From Deltaproteobacteria bacterium (GTDB lineage Bacteria > Myxococcota_A > Polyangia > Haliangiales > Haliangiaceae), in NCBI GenBank assembly GCA_013812655.1, contig JACCTC010000427.1:1-42855 (forward strand): DNA of 42,855 nucleotides. The letters run 5' to 3'. Of this stretch, positions 12,733 through 21,278 are shown piece by piece. The position numbers were made by a program, and so were the translations under genes. A model generated the notes under the pieces. That model saw only the letters and a program-made list of their open reading frames with translations. It was not told the DNA's origin and did not search any database. How positions within the stretch are numbered: the first letter of the stretch is position 1; every line of letters begins with the position of its first letter.

Positions 12733-15486
12733 CTACGGGTTGGCGTCCAGCATCGCGAGTCCTCGGAAAACGGCCTCGCGGGTCCGCGCGAAGCCGCCGG
12801 TGCGGGCGCCCTCGAGCTTCTTGCGACCCTGGCTGCCAGCGCGCATCGTGCCAAGCATGCCGATGCCGACCGCCGCGTTGACCTGGACGTTCTCCGCGGG
12901 GCTGTCGAACGCATCGCAGAGGATCTCGCACGCATCCGGCAGCGCGATGACGAGCTCGAGGATGCGGCGCGCGTGGGTCTCGTCATCGGCTTCGAGCCCC
13001 TTGACGAGCGCGGCCTGCACGCGCGTCTTGCGTGCCGAGAGGACCCGCGCACAGGCGGCCGCGACCCGGGCATCACCGCGCAGCGCGCCGACGAGGAACC
13101 CCGCCACATCCTTGACGGCCTCGTCACCGATCTTGTCGAGCGCGTGGGCGGCATGGATGCGGACTGTCGTGTCGTCGTCGCGGAGCAGCACGCCGAGGCC
13201 CTGCGCTGCACCGAGCGCGGGCTGGCCGATCGCGCCGAGCGCGGTCGCGGCATTCGCGCGCACGATGGCACGACCATCCTGCAGGAACCCGACGAGATCT
13301 CCGACATCGAGCTTCGACGGATCCGCAAATGCGGCCGCGTCGAGCAGCTGGGTCTCGAAGCCATCGACCGCGATCACCCGCGGCCCGCTCTCGCGCGGAC
13401 CATCGAGCATATCGATCGCCTTGCGGACGGCCTCGCGGGTGCGCTCCCAGCCGCGGGTGCGCGCGCCTTCCAGCGCCTTGCGCCCCTTGCCGACGCGCTC
13501 GGCTCCGAGCATGCCGAGCCCGATCGCCGCGTTGACCTGGACGTTGACGGCGGGACTCTCGAACGCGTCGGCGAGGATGTCGGCGGCGTCGGGCAGCGAG
13601 CTCAGCACGTCGACGATGCGTCGCCCGTGGCGCGGATCGTCCGTCTCGAGGCCGCGGACGAGCGGGCCGATCACGCGGGCCTTGCGCGTCCGCAGCACGC
13701 TCGCGCAGGTCTCGGCGACGGTCGCGTCTGGATCGCGCAGCGCGCCGACCAGATCATCCGCGGTCTCGAGCACGGCGGCATCGCCGATCCGATCGAGCGC
13801 CTGGGCCGCCGCCACCCGCACGCGCGGCGAGTCATCGCGCAGCCGTACCCCGATCGAGCGCGCGGCCGGTGCCGCGGTCGGGCCGATCGCCGCGAGCCCG
13901 AGGGCGGCGTTCGCGCGCACGTGATCGCGGCCGTCCTGGAGGTGGCTGACGAGATCGTCGATCGCGACCGAGCCCATCGCCGACTTGTGCTTCTCGAAGT
14001 CGGCCGCGGTCAGGAATCGCTCCTCGAAACCTTCGATGCCGATGTGGCGAGGGCCAGTCTCGCCGCGCGGCTCGATCATCTCTAACGCGCGGCGGACAGC
14101 ATCGCGCGTGCGGGCATCGCCGCCGGTCCGCGCGCGATGGAGCGACGGGACACCAAACGCGGCGCGGTCGCGGCCGAGAAGCCCGAGCCCGAGTGCCGCG
14201 TTGACCTGGACATTGACGGCCGGGCTCTTGAACGCCTCGGTCAGCGCCTCGGCCGCCTGCGGCAGCTTCGCGATCAGCGCACCGACGCGCAACCCGTGCA
14301 CCTCGCTGCCGGTCTCGAGCCCGCGCAGCAGGGCGTCGCGAACCTGATCGCCGAGCGCCTCGAGCGTCTCCGACGCCGCCTCCGCGACACCGGCCTCGCC
14401 ATCGCCGAGCGCGGCAACCAGCTCGGGTGCCGCCTCGATCGCGCCCGCACCGAGCTTGCCGAGCGCCCGCGCCGCTTCGCGGCGTACCGGCTCGACGCTG
14501 TCGCGCAGGAGGAGGCCGATCGACTTCGCCGCCCGCGCGGCCTTGTCACCCTTGATCGCGAGCGCGCGCGCCGCATTGACCCGGACGTGTGCGCGGCCAT
14601 CACGCAGCGCGTGAACCATCTCGTCGACGTCGATCACGCTGTCGTACTCGTGCAGCTCCGATGCGCCGAGCTTGCGCGCCTCGAAGTCCGGAATGTGCTT
14701 GGGCAACGAGTCGACCGCCGCCACCTTGCCGCGGGCGACGACCGCGAGCATTGCCTGCTTCGCCGCGGTGCGGACATCGGGCACCGGATCGTTGGCCTCG
14801 ACGTCCGCGAGGAACCGCAGCGTCCGGTCGGCGTCGAGCTTGCCGAGGCGCTCGAGCCCGCCGATCGCGTTGATCCGCACGCGGCTACGCTCGTGCCCGA
14901 CCGCGGCGATCAGGAAGCTGATGCCCTGGATGCCGACCTCGCGGCACGCCTCGACGATCGACTTCATCGCGAGCTCGTGCGGCACGTCGAGCGCCGACGT
15001 CAGCTCGTCGTCGGCGATCCCGATCAACGCGGCGAGCGCGTCGATCAGCACGCCGGTGACGTCGGGCTTCGTACCGTCGACCGCGAGCGTGATCTGCGGG
15101 ATGAACGGACGGATCGCCGCACCGAGCCGAGCGATCGCCTCGGCAGCTGCGAGCGCCGCCGCCGGCTCGCTATCGCGCAGCATCGTGACGAGCTCCCCCA
15201 CCGGCTGCCCGGCGGCGGCGAGCCCGAGGGCCGCATTCGCGCGCACGATCGCGCGGCCATCGCGCGCGAGCACGACGAGGTGATCGATCTCGAACAGCTT
15301 GCCGAACGGTGCGAGCTCCTCGAACTTCAGCTTGCGCTCGTCGAACGGTGGCGGGTTGCCGGCAGGCTTCGCGTCCTTCGCGTCGGGCTTCGCGTCGGGT
15401 TTGACCTCGACGGGCGCCGCCGCCTCGTCACCCGGCGCGGGCGTCGGATTCGCGGTGGCTGCTGGCGTCTTGCCATGCTTGGTCAT
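12733..15486 (-). CDS. giant HEAT-repeat protein built from four homologous modules
   Basis: A 917-residue, soluble, all-helical repeat protein. After a Lys/Pro/Ala-rich leader (1-50) come four related modules starting near residues 51, 264, 480 and 703. Each opens with a 'F-E-x-x-x-L' segment and a helix pair ending 'DGRAIVRANAALGL' or a close variant, then further HEAT or PBS-lyase-type repeats. Modules 2-4 have a closing block with 'ESPAVNVQVNAAIGLGMLG' or a variant followed by 'KALEGARTRG'. The module period is ~215-225 residues. HEAT repeats form protein-binding solenoids; PBS-lyase-like HEAT repeats also occur in phycobilin lyases, but no such pathway is here. No enzyme domain, signal peptide or membrane segment is visible. 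Confidence 0.85.
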   Translation of the reverse strand: MTKHGKTPAATANPTPAPGDEAAAPVEVKPDAKPDAKDAKPAGNPPPFDERKLKFEELAPFGKLFEIDHLVVLARDGRAIVRANAALGLAAAGQPVGELVTMLRDSEPAAALAAAEAIARLGAAIRPFIPQITLAVDGTKPDVTGVLIDALAALIGIADDELTSALDVPHELAMKSIVEACREVGIQGISFLIAAVGHERSRVRINAIGGLERLGKLDADRTLRFLADVEANDPVPDVRTAAKQAMLAVVARGKVAAVDSLPKHIPDFEARKLGASELHEYDSVIDVDEMVHALRDGRAHVRVNAARALAIKGDKAARAAKSIGLLLRDSVEPVRREAARALGKLGAGAIEAAPELVAALGDGEAGVAEAASETLEALGDQVRDALLRGLETGSEVHGLRVGALIAKLPQAAEALTEAFKSPAVNVQVNAALGLGLLGRDRAAFGVPSLHRARTGGDARTRDAVRRALEMIEPRGETGPRHIGIEGFEERFLTAADFEKHKSAMGSVAIDDLVSHLQDGRDHVRANAALGLAAIGPTAAPAARSIGVRLRDDSPRVRVAAAQALDRIGDAAVLETADDLVGALRDPDATVAETCASVLRTRKARVIGPLVRGLETDDPRHGRRIVDVLSSLPDAADILADAFESPAVNVQVNAAIGLGMLGAERVGKGRKALEGARTRGWERTREAVRKAIDMLDGPRESGPRVIAVDGFETQLLDAAAFADPSKLDVGDLVGFLQDGRAIVRANAATALGAIGQPALGAAQGLGVLLRDDDTTVRIHAAHALDKIGDEAVKDVAGFLVGALRGDARVAAACARVLSARKTRVQAALVKGLEADDETHARRILELVIALPDACEILCDAFDSPAENVQVNAAVGIGMLGTMRAGSQGRKKLEGARTGGFARTREAVFRGLAMLDANP

Positions 15487-15510
15487 GACGGCATCCTACC
15501 CGGTGGCGCG

Positions 15511-16527
15511 CTAATCGCCCTCGAGCTCGCGTGCCAGCTCGTTCCAGAAGTCGTCACCCATCAGGTAGAACGCCCACATTCGCTCGACGGGCTTGATGCC
15601 TCGCTGCTCCTGCCAGAGCACGAGATCGTCGAACTCGCCGTCGTACCAGCCCCACAAGAAGCGCGCGCGCATTGGATCGAGCCGGCGCTGGCGCAGCTCC
15701 TCGACAACCTCGGGCATCTCGTCGTCGTCGAACTCGTCGATCAGATCGGTCGCCTCGTCGATCACCCGGCCGAGGTACGCGAGTCCTGGCTTGGTGATGT
15801 CGTAGCGATCCTTCTTCGTGTTCATCTCGACGTGTCCCTCGATCGCGAGGTGATGCAGCACCTCCTCGAGCGCGCCGAGCTCGGACGACAGCACGATCGG
15901 GAACGTCATCCCGCCGTCGGCCGGCTTCAGGTCGAGCTTCTTCAACAAGTACAGGCCCACGTAGGTCAGGCGCTGCTCGTCGGTGATCGAGGTGTTCGGG
16001 CGGCGGACTTCGAGCTCGGTACTCACGGGCTGGAGCGTACGCCAAGCCTCGGCGACGAGCCGGATCCGGCCGCCATGTTCGGCAGCGTCCTCGGCATCCG
16101 GATCGAACCACGCGTAGACATCGCCGAGGCCGTGGTGCAGCGGACGGTCTAGATCTGGCGGCGTGACGAGCCGCGCCGCGTGTGGATTGCACATCACGAG
16201 GACGATCGCCTTGGTGTCCCGCGGGAGGCGGGGCAGCCAGACCGCGAGGAACGTCGACGCGAGGACCGATGCCACCACCTCGTCATCGACCTCGAAGTCG
16301 AGGTCGACGTCATCGGGGAGCGCCTCGGCGTCGTCGGATGCGTGCACCGCGATCACGAGCGCATCGTCGACACACTGTGGTTCGCGATCATCGTCGGACG
16401 CCAGCCAAAGCCGGTCGACCCGGGCCCAACCAAAGCCGGCGTACTCGGGATCGGCTTCGCGGTCGAGCGCGAGCAGCTCGTGCACGGGTCGCTCGCGAAA
16501 CGGCAACCCGGCGATCGAGAGGATCAT
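15511..16527 (-). CDS. hypothetical protein with C-terminal winged-helix-like region
   Basis: A 338-residue acidic protein with no signal peptide or membrane segment. The N-terminal ~170 residues resemble an alpha/beta fold with strands such as 'ALVIAVHAS' and 'KAIVLVMCNPHAARLV'. Residues ~180-250 ('DEQRLTYVGLYLLKKL' to 'KKDRYDITKPGLAYLG') read like a winged-helix domain with a wing ending in a 'YDITKPG' turn. The rest is Asp/Glu-rich and aromatic ('RARFLWGWYDGEFDDL'). No family recognised. It lies 24 bp after the HEAT gene's start in the same orientation, 20 bp downstream of the lipoprotein gene, and is probably part of one transcription unit 17237 to 12733. Confidence 0.7.
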   Translation of the reverse strand: MILSIAGLPFRERPVHELLALDREADPEYAGFGWARVDRLWLASDDDREPQCVDDALVIAVHASDDAEALPDDVDLDFEVDDEVVASVLASTFLAVWLPRLPRDTKAIVLVMCNPHAARLVTPPDLDRPLHHGLGDVYAWFDPDAEDAAEHGGRIRLVAEAWRTLQPVSTELEVRRPNTSITDEQRLTYVGLYLLKKLDLKPADGGMTFPIVLSSELGALEEVLHHLAIEGHVEMNTKKDRYDITKPGLAYLGRVIDEATDLIDEFDDDEMPEVVEELRQRRLDPMRARFLWGWYDGEFDDLVLWQEQRGIKPVERMWAFYLMGDDFWNELARELEGD

Positions 16528-16547
16528 CTCAACGTACGGACGTCAGG

Positions 16548-17237
16548 CTACGCGGAGAGCCGCACGCGGGTCACGCCCGGGCGCGCCACGCCGAACCGGC
16601 TGCCACCGCGCGAGCGCGACGTGCCACCGGTCGACTTGCCGCCACCGTAGTTGCGGCCGGTCTTCGAGGCGCGCGAGAACCGCGACGGGTTCGCCGCGCG
16701 ATAGCCGGCGCGCTGGCTCGACAGGCCACCGAGGCGCGAGCTCGACGTCGTGTAACGCATCGGCGCGTAGCTCGACATGAACATGCTCGACATCATCGAG
16801 CCCATCAGCATACCGGTCGCGATGCCCATGAACGGCGAGTAGTAGCCGCCGTAGTGGCCGTGGCCGGTGGTCTGGTACTGAGCCCCCTCGGCGGTCGGCG
16901 TCCGCTTGATCGTGAAGATCTTCTCGGCTTCCTCGACGGTGCCGCTCGAGTCCTTGTCGAAGAACCCGGTGACGACCTGGGTCTTGTCGTCCTGATCCTC
17001 GACCGAGACGCTGATGATCTCGTCGCCTTCATAGATCTCGTTGAGGCGCTTCTCGAGGTCCTCGGGGCCGTCCGCGGCCTTGTAGGCCTCGTTGACCTTG
17101 TCCCAATCGATCTTGACGTTGGTGTTCTCGGTGGTCGCCCAGCGATCGGTCTTCTCCGACTCGCTGCTGCAACCGATGGGGCCAGCCGCGAGCGAGAGGC
17201 CGAGCACGGCAGCAAGCAGCTTCGTCTTGGTAATCAT
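16548..17237 (-). CDS. EF-hand-bearing lipoprotein with Gly/Ser/Arg-rich tail
   Basis: A 229-residue product beginning MITKTKLLAAVLGLSLAAGP with a lipobox-type Cys in 'AAGPIGCSS' (about 17-25), so probably a lipid-anchored envelope protein. Residues ~40-115 include an acidic segment with 'DKDSSGTVEEAEKIF', a plausible EF-hand-like Ca2+ loop. A Met/Ser/Tyr/Gly-rich hydrophobic patch (about 128-160) follows, then a C-terminal Arg/Ser/Gly tail with 'SRASKTGRNYGGGKST'. The function is unknown. The start at ATG 17237 is preferred because it gives a clean lipoprotein signal; a longer open frame upstream is Arg-rich and not protein-like. Confidence 0.75.
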   Translation of the reverse strand: MITKTKLLAAVLGLSLAAGPIGCSSESEKTDRWATTENTNVKIDWDKVNEAYKAADGPEDLEKRLNEIYEGDEIISVSVEDQDDKTQVVTGFFDKDSSGTVEEAEKIFTIKRTPTAEGAQYQTTGHGHYGGYYSPFMGIATGMLMGSMMSSMFMSSYAPMRYTTSSSRLGGLSSQRAGYRAANPSRFSRASKTGRNYGGGKSTGGTSRSRGGSRFGVARPGVTRVRLSA

Positions 17238-17618
17238 GGACGAAACGTAGTGGTGAGATCCGCCAGCGTCAAGCACCGCGTCCGTTTGCTCGAAGAGATC
17301 GACCACTTCGCCTCGGTCGGTGCCCCCTGGGCCCACCCGGTCTGCGCGGTTGTAGCAGCGCCCGGACGTGCTATGGCGCGACGCGATCGATGGCGGCGCA
17401 CAGCCGGACCGTCCACGCTCGGCATCGCCACCCGGCGGCTGCGAGGAACGCGCGCGAATCGGCGGCGTCCATCGAGGGGCACCCCGATGAGCCCGCCGCG
17501 CTGCGTCAGCTCCGCGGACAGGGCCAGCATCGGCAGCTCGCCCCGACACGGCTTGCGCCACGCGGCCTATAAGCTGCCGAGCGTGTCGCGGAGCCAGCCG
17601 CCGCACCGTCGAGGGTCG
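17238..17618. other. intergenic region (~380 bp) with no convincing gene
   Basis: This lies between the start of the lipoprotein gene and the stop of the SpoIIE sensor gene, both on the minus strand, so it should hold the lipoprotein promoter and any terminator of the sensor gene. I see no tRNA or RNA gene, no convincing hairpin with a T-run, and no ORF with protein-like composition. A 98-codon minus frame (17234-17530) is Arg-rich and judged spurious; a decayed remnant is possible but cannot be shown. Confidence 0.5.
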
Positions 17619-20600
17619 CTACTCGACCGCAGCGTAGACCTGCTCGTGCTCCCATTCGAGCAAGACAAGCGTCCAGTCGTCGTCCTGCTTCTGCGCACCA
17701 CGAAACTGATCCATCTGGGTCACGAGCGTGGACACGGCATCGTCCAGCGGCTTGCTTCCAGTGGCCTCACAGAGCCGCGCAAAGCGGCGCATCCCCAGGA
17801 GCTTGCCGTCGGCCAGCTCGATCTCCGGCATGCCGTCCGTAAAGAGCATCATCCGCATCCCCGGGACGAGGGCGCCCTCTACCTGACCGAACTCGAACGC
17901 CTCGCTCCCCAGCGGGGTACCCACGCAGAAGTGGGTCTTGAGGTTCCCATCCTCCGCGGTCCAGCTGAACGCAGGTGGAGCGCCTGCGCCATAGAGCACC
18001 CACCTGCCGGAGTTGGCATCGAGCATCAGCGCACCCATGGTCATCTGGTACATGCCGCCGCCGACGCGGATGACCTCGTTGTTCATGATGTGAAGAAGCT
18101 CATCGAGCGTGGGAGCGCCTTGGTTCGTGAGGACACGCACTGTCGTACCGACGGCTGCGGTCACCATGGCCGGGCCGGGACCGTGACCGGTCACGTCGCC
18201 AACGAGGATCCAGTGGATGCCGGGGCTTGGCTGGACGTGCCACCACCAGTCGCCGCTGCACGAGTCGGCGGCGCGGTAGAATCCCTGCACACGGAGCCGT
18301 TCGTAGGCGAGATCGTTCTTCTCCGGGAGGAAGCCACGTTGCACGGCTGCGGTGAGGTCAAGGTCCCGCTCCACGGACTCCAGGCGCCGCTCTCGATCGA
18401 TGGCGGCGAGCTTGCGTCGATTGTACTGGAGATAGCCGAACACGCCTGCCGCGAGGGCGAGCACGTAGAGCGTGTACGCCCACCAGGTCTTCCACAGCGG
18501 CCTGCTGACAGAGATCTGCAGCGCGATTCCGGCTTCGTTCCACACACCATGACGATTGGCCGCACGCACACGCAGCGTGTAGCTTCCACCGTCGAGGCGG
18601 GTGTACGTCGCGTAGGGCCGATCGGTCTCGACCCACTTCTCGTCGAACCCGTCCAGCTTGTACGCGAAGCGGTTGTCCTTGGGAGCCGCGAACGACAGAG
18701 CCGCGAACGAGACCTCGAACGAATCGGAGTACGTCAGGTCGAGCGCGGGCAGCGTCAGGATCGATCGCGGCAACGTCATCGCCTGATTGAACCGCTTGAA
18801 TCCCGTCAGCACGACGGGAGGCACGTACTTGTCCGTCTCGATGTCCTTGGGCATGAAGGCGTTGAAGCCACCGATCCCACCGAAGAACAGCTCACCGCTC
18901 ATGGACTGGAGGAAACCGCCCTGGCCGAACTCGTCGGACTGGAGGCCGTCGCGCGCGCGAAATGCGTCGAACTTCTTGGTCTTGGGATCGAAGCGCAGCA
19001 GGCCTCCACCATTGGTGGAGAGCCACAACTTGCCATCATTGCCCGACAGGATTCCGTAGACGATGTTGTTGGTGAGACCCGAGTTGCTCGAGATGAAGCG
19101 CTCCACCTTGCCCGTCTCGGGATCGAGGCGGTTGAGCCCTCCACCATGCGTGCCGACCCAGACAGCGCCGCCTGCGTCGGTCTCGCGATGGATGGTGAGT
19201 ACATCGTCGCTACCGAGCGTCGCTTCGTCGACGGCATCGTGGCGGAAGCTCTTCGCGGTACCGCTCGCCATGTCGTAGCGGACGAGGCCGCCCTTCGCGG
19301 TCGCGAGCCAGAGGATGTTGATGTTCTCCGGGTCCGGGTACAGCCCGTACAGGAAGTTCGAGGTGATCCCTTTGTTGTCCTCGAGCTTGTGGGATTCGAA
19401 CCGGTCGCCCTTGCCGTCGGGATCGAACTTGACGAGCCCACCACCCCACGTCGCCAGCCACAGGTTTCCCTTCGGATCCTCCCAGATGTCCCAGACGGTG
19501 TCGCTCGGCAGGGAGTCCGACTCGTCAGGGTTGTTCGCAAACTGCTGGTAGTTCTGGTTCTCGGGGTTGAACGCGATCAGACCTTGACCGATGAGTGCGA
19601 ACCACACGATGCCATTGAAATCTCGCTGGATCGCGGAGATCCAACCCGACTTGAGATCGATGACGGGCGAGTCGGGTTGCGCCAGCGTCTCGTAGCGCGT
19701 CACGCGATTGGCGTTTCGCTCGTAGCGATACAATCCTCCGTGATAGGTGCCAACCCACAAAGGACCGCCGACCTTCTCTTCGAAGAACGAAACAGCGGCG
19801 TGGGTGTCCGTGCGGTGATGCGCGAGATTGAGGCGAAGCCGATCGAACTTGCTGACACCTCCGACGAACAGCCCGACCCAGATCTGACCACCACGATCCT
19901 CGTAGAGGGAGATCACCCACGCGCCCGAGAGGCTCAGAGGATCCGCAGGATCATGCAGGTAGCGAGTGAAGCTACGGGTCGCCTTGTCGAAGCGGTTGAG
20001 GCCGTTGTCCGTGCCGATCCAGAGGTCGCCGAGGCGATCCTCGAGAATCGCGTACACGCCGTCGTGGCTCAGGCTCGTCACATCCTTCAAGTTGTTGCGG
20101 TAGTTGACGGAGCTGCCCTTCGTCGGCTCGAGCACGAACAGGCCGTCGCGCTCGGTGCCGATCCAGACAAACCCTCTCGAGTCGACTCGAATCGCCGTCA
20201 CACCAGACGCATCGACCGTGAAGACCTTGGTCTCGCCCGTGTTCGGGTTGAAGCGGATCACGGTGCCTGCAGCCGTGCCAAGCCACAGGTCTCCCTCCGT
20301 ATCCTCGGCGATCGCCGAGACCGAAACGTCGAGCGGCGCCGTCGTGAACAGCTTGAATGAGTTGGAGCTCGGCTGGTACTCGTTGAGCCCGCCTCCCGAC
20401 ATCGCCAGCCAGATCCGGTCCTTCTTGTCGCGGTGAATGTCGATGACACCCTCCGAGCTCAGCGTGCCGCTCTTGGCCGCATCGGAGCCGAAACGTGTGA
20501 ACTTGTCCGTCGTGGGATCGTAAAGGCTGACGCCGGTCTCCGCGGAGCCGACCCAGATCTTCCCCGATGGATCGCTCTCGAGCGCCGTGACGTACCCTGA

Positions 20601-20888
20601 TGACACGGTCGCTGTGTCGAGAGGATTCGGGCGATAGACCTGCATCCGGTTGCCGTCATACCGGACCAAGCCGTCCTGGGTACCGAACCACATGAAGCCC
20701 GCCGCATCCTGGACGAAGGCGCGGACGGTCGTCTGCGGTAGCCCGTCCTCGCTGCCGAGTCGAGCGAAGCTGAGCGGCGCCACCATCGGCAGCGACTGCT
20801 TGACGATCGAGTCAGCCGCGGGTTGCGCGAGGACGACGTTCGAGAACAGGAGAACGCTGACGACAAATAAACGGGCTGATGTCTTCAC
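17619..20888 (-). CDS. periplasmic beta-propeller sensor with cytoplasmic SpoIIE-type PP2C phosphatase
   Basis: A 1089-residue transmembrane signalling protein. From GTG 20888 it has a signal peptide (MKTSARLFVVSVLLFSNVVLAQ), then ~650 residues of Reg_prop two-component-regulator propeller repeats ('GxxWxGTxxGGLxRY' type, e.g. 'IWVGTHGGGLNRLDP'). A Y_Y_Y domain (~720-795) ends in 'YTLRVRAANRHGVW'; one TM helix (~803-825) and a short coiled coil follow. The SpoIIE/PP2C phosphatase (~850-1080) has the metal-binding acidic motifs 'GDWWW', 'GDVTGHG', 'LFTDGMPE' and 'DDDWTLV'. There is no histidine kinase, HAMP or receiver domain, so the propeller signals directly to a Ser/Thr phosphatase, probably acting on an anti-sigma/anti-anti-sigma partner encoded elsewhere. 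The GTG lies 2 nt after the upstream lipoprotein's stop; a TTG at 20909 is an alternative start. Confidence 0.9.
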   Translation of the reverse strand: MKTSARLFVVSVLLFSNVVLAQPAADSIVKQSLPMVAPLSFARLGSEDGLPQTTVRAFVQDAAGFMWFGTQDGLVRYDGNRMQVYRPNPLDTATVSSGYVTALESDPSGKIWVGSAETGVSLYDPTTDKFTRFGSDAAKSGTLSSEGVIDIHRDKKDRIWLAMSGGGLNEYQPSSNSFKLFTTAPLDVSVSAIAEDTEGDLWLGTAAGTVIRFNPNTGETKVFTVDASGVTAIRVDSRGFVWIGTERDGLFVLEPTKGSSVNYRNNLKDVTSLSHDGVYAILEDRLGDLWIGTDNGLNRFDKATRSFTRYLHDPADPLSLSGAWVISLYEDRGGQIWVGLFVGGVSKFDRLRLNLAHHRTDTHAAVSFFEEKVGGPLWVGTYHGGLYRYERNANRVTRYETLAQPDSPVIDLKSGWISAIQRDFNGIVWFALIGQGLIAFNPENQNYQQFANNPDESDSLPSDTVWDIWEDPKGNLWLATWGGGLVKFDPDGKGDRFESHKLEDNKGITSNFLYGLYPDPENINILWLATAKGGLVRYDMASGTAKSFRHDAVDEATLGSDDVLTIHRETDAGGAVWVGTHGGGLNRLDPETGKVERFISSNSGLTNNIVYGILSGNDGKLWLSTNGGGLLRFDPKTKKFDAFRARDGLQSDEFGQGGFLQSMSGELFFGGIGGFNAFMPKDIETDKYVPPVVLTGFKRFNQAMTLPRSILTLPALDLTYSDSFEVSFAALSFAAPKDNRFAYKLDGFDEKWVETDRPYATYTRLDGGSYTLRVRAANRHGVWNEAGIALQISVSRPLWKTWWAYTLYVLALAAGVFGYLQYNRRKLAAIDRERRLESVERDLDLTAAVQRGFLPEKNDLAYERLRVQGFYRAADSCSGDWWWHVQPSPGIHWILVGDVTGHGPGPAMVTAAVGTTVRVLTNQGAPTLDELLHIMNNEVIRVGGGMYQMTMGALMLDANSGRWVLYGAGAPPAFSWTAEDGNLKTHFCVGTPLGSEAFEFGQVEGALVPGMRMMLFTDGMPEIELADGKLLGMRRFARLCEATGSKPLDDAVSTLVTQMDQFRGAQKQDDDWTLVLLEWEHEQVYAAVE

Positions 20889-20890
20889 AG

Positions 20891-21190
20891 CTAGAACGGC
20901 AACTCGCAACGGTTTCTCACGCAGCCCGTCGAGGGCGCCGGGCAGTCCTCGGGACCATCACATGGCAGGGTGCAGTGCTTCTGGTGTCCAAACAGCACGC
21001 ACCTGCACGACATGCACTCGGCATCGGCCGTGCAAACTTCCGAGAACGCGATCGTTCCCGTACACATCGGACCATCCATCCTGATGTCCGCATCTGCGAC
21101 GGGAAGTGGGTCGTTCCCACAGGCCGTCGCCAGCATCATGGCCATTCCTAGCAACAGTGAACTGATGCCGGTGTCGAAGCCCTTACGCAT
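20891..21190 (-). CDS. small Cys-rich lipoprotein
   Basis: A 99-residue product from ATG 21190 (MRKGFDTGISSLLLGMAMML), with lipobox 'ATAC' (about 23-26) and 'CGNDPLPVADADIR' after it. The mature part has about nine cysteines spaced like small disulfide-rich modules ('CTADAECMSCRCVLFG', 'CTLPCDGPEDCPAPSTGC'). Such short Cys-rich lipoproteins are common in Myxococcota genomes; their role is unknown. The stop codon is 2 nt from the GTG of the propeller-SpoIIE sensor, so the two are almost certainly co-transcribed and may be translationally coupled. It might be an accessory factor for the sensor's periplasmic part. Confidence 0.75.
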   Translation of the reverse strand: MRKGFDTGISSLLLGMAMMLATACGNDPLPVADADIRMDGPMCTGTIAFSEVCTADAECMSCRCVLFGHQKHCTLPCDGPEDCPAPSTGCVRNRCELPF

Positions 21191-21278
21191 GGCGCCGATC
21201 CTACTATGCCGTCCGCCGGCACGTCCAGTCGCGTGACGCCCGAGCCATCGCTGGCTCCACGCCGAGTGCATTACCTAC

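Noticed and set aside
12062..16152. long plus-strand frames opposite the HEAT-repeat gene
   Set aside because: Antisense copies of a repetitive gene produce repetitive shadow proteins; the minus-strand reading has well-formed HEAT repeats.
17234..17530. 98-codon minus frame in the intergenic region
   Set aside because: Arg-rich, no ribosome site, no recognisable motif; may be noise or a very old remnant.
16182..20360. 1392-codon plus-strand open frame
   Set aside because: Antisense to the lipoprotein and propeller-SpoIIE genes, which show clear conserved domains; no motif in the plus reading.
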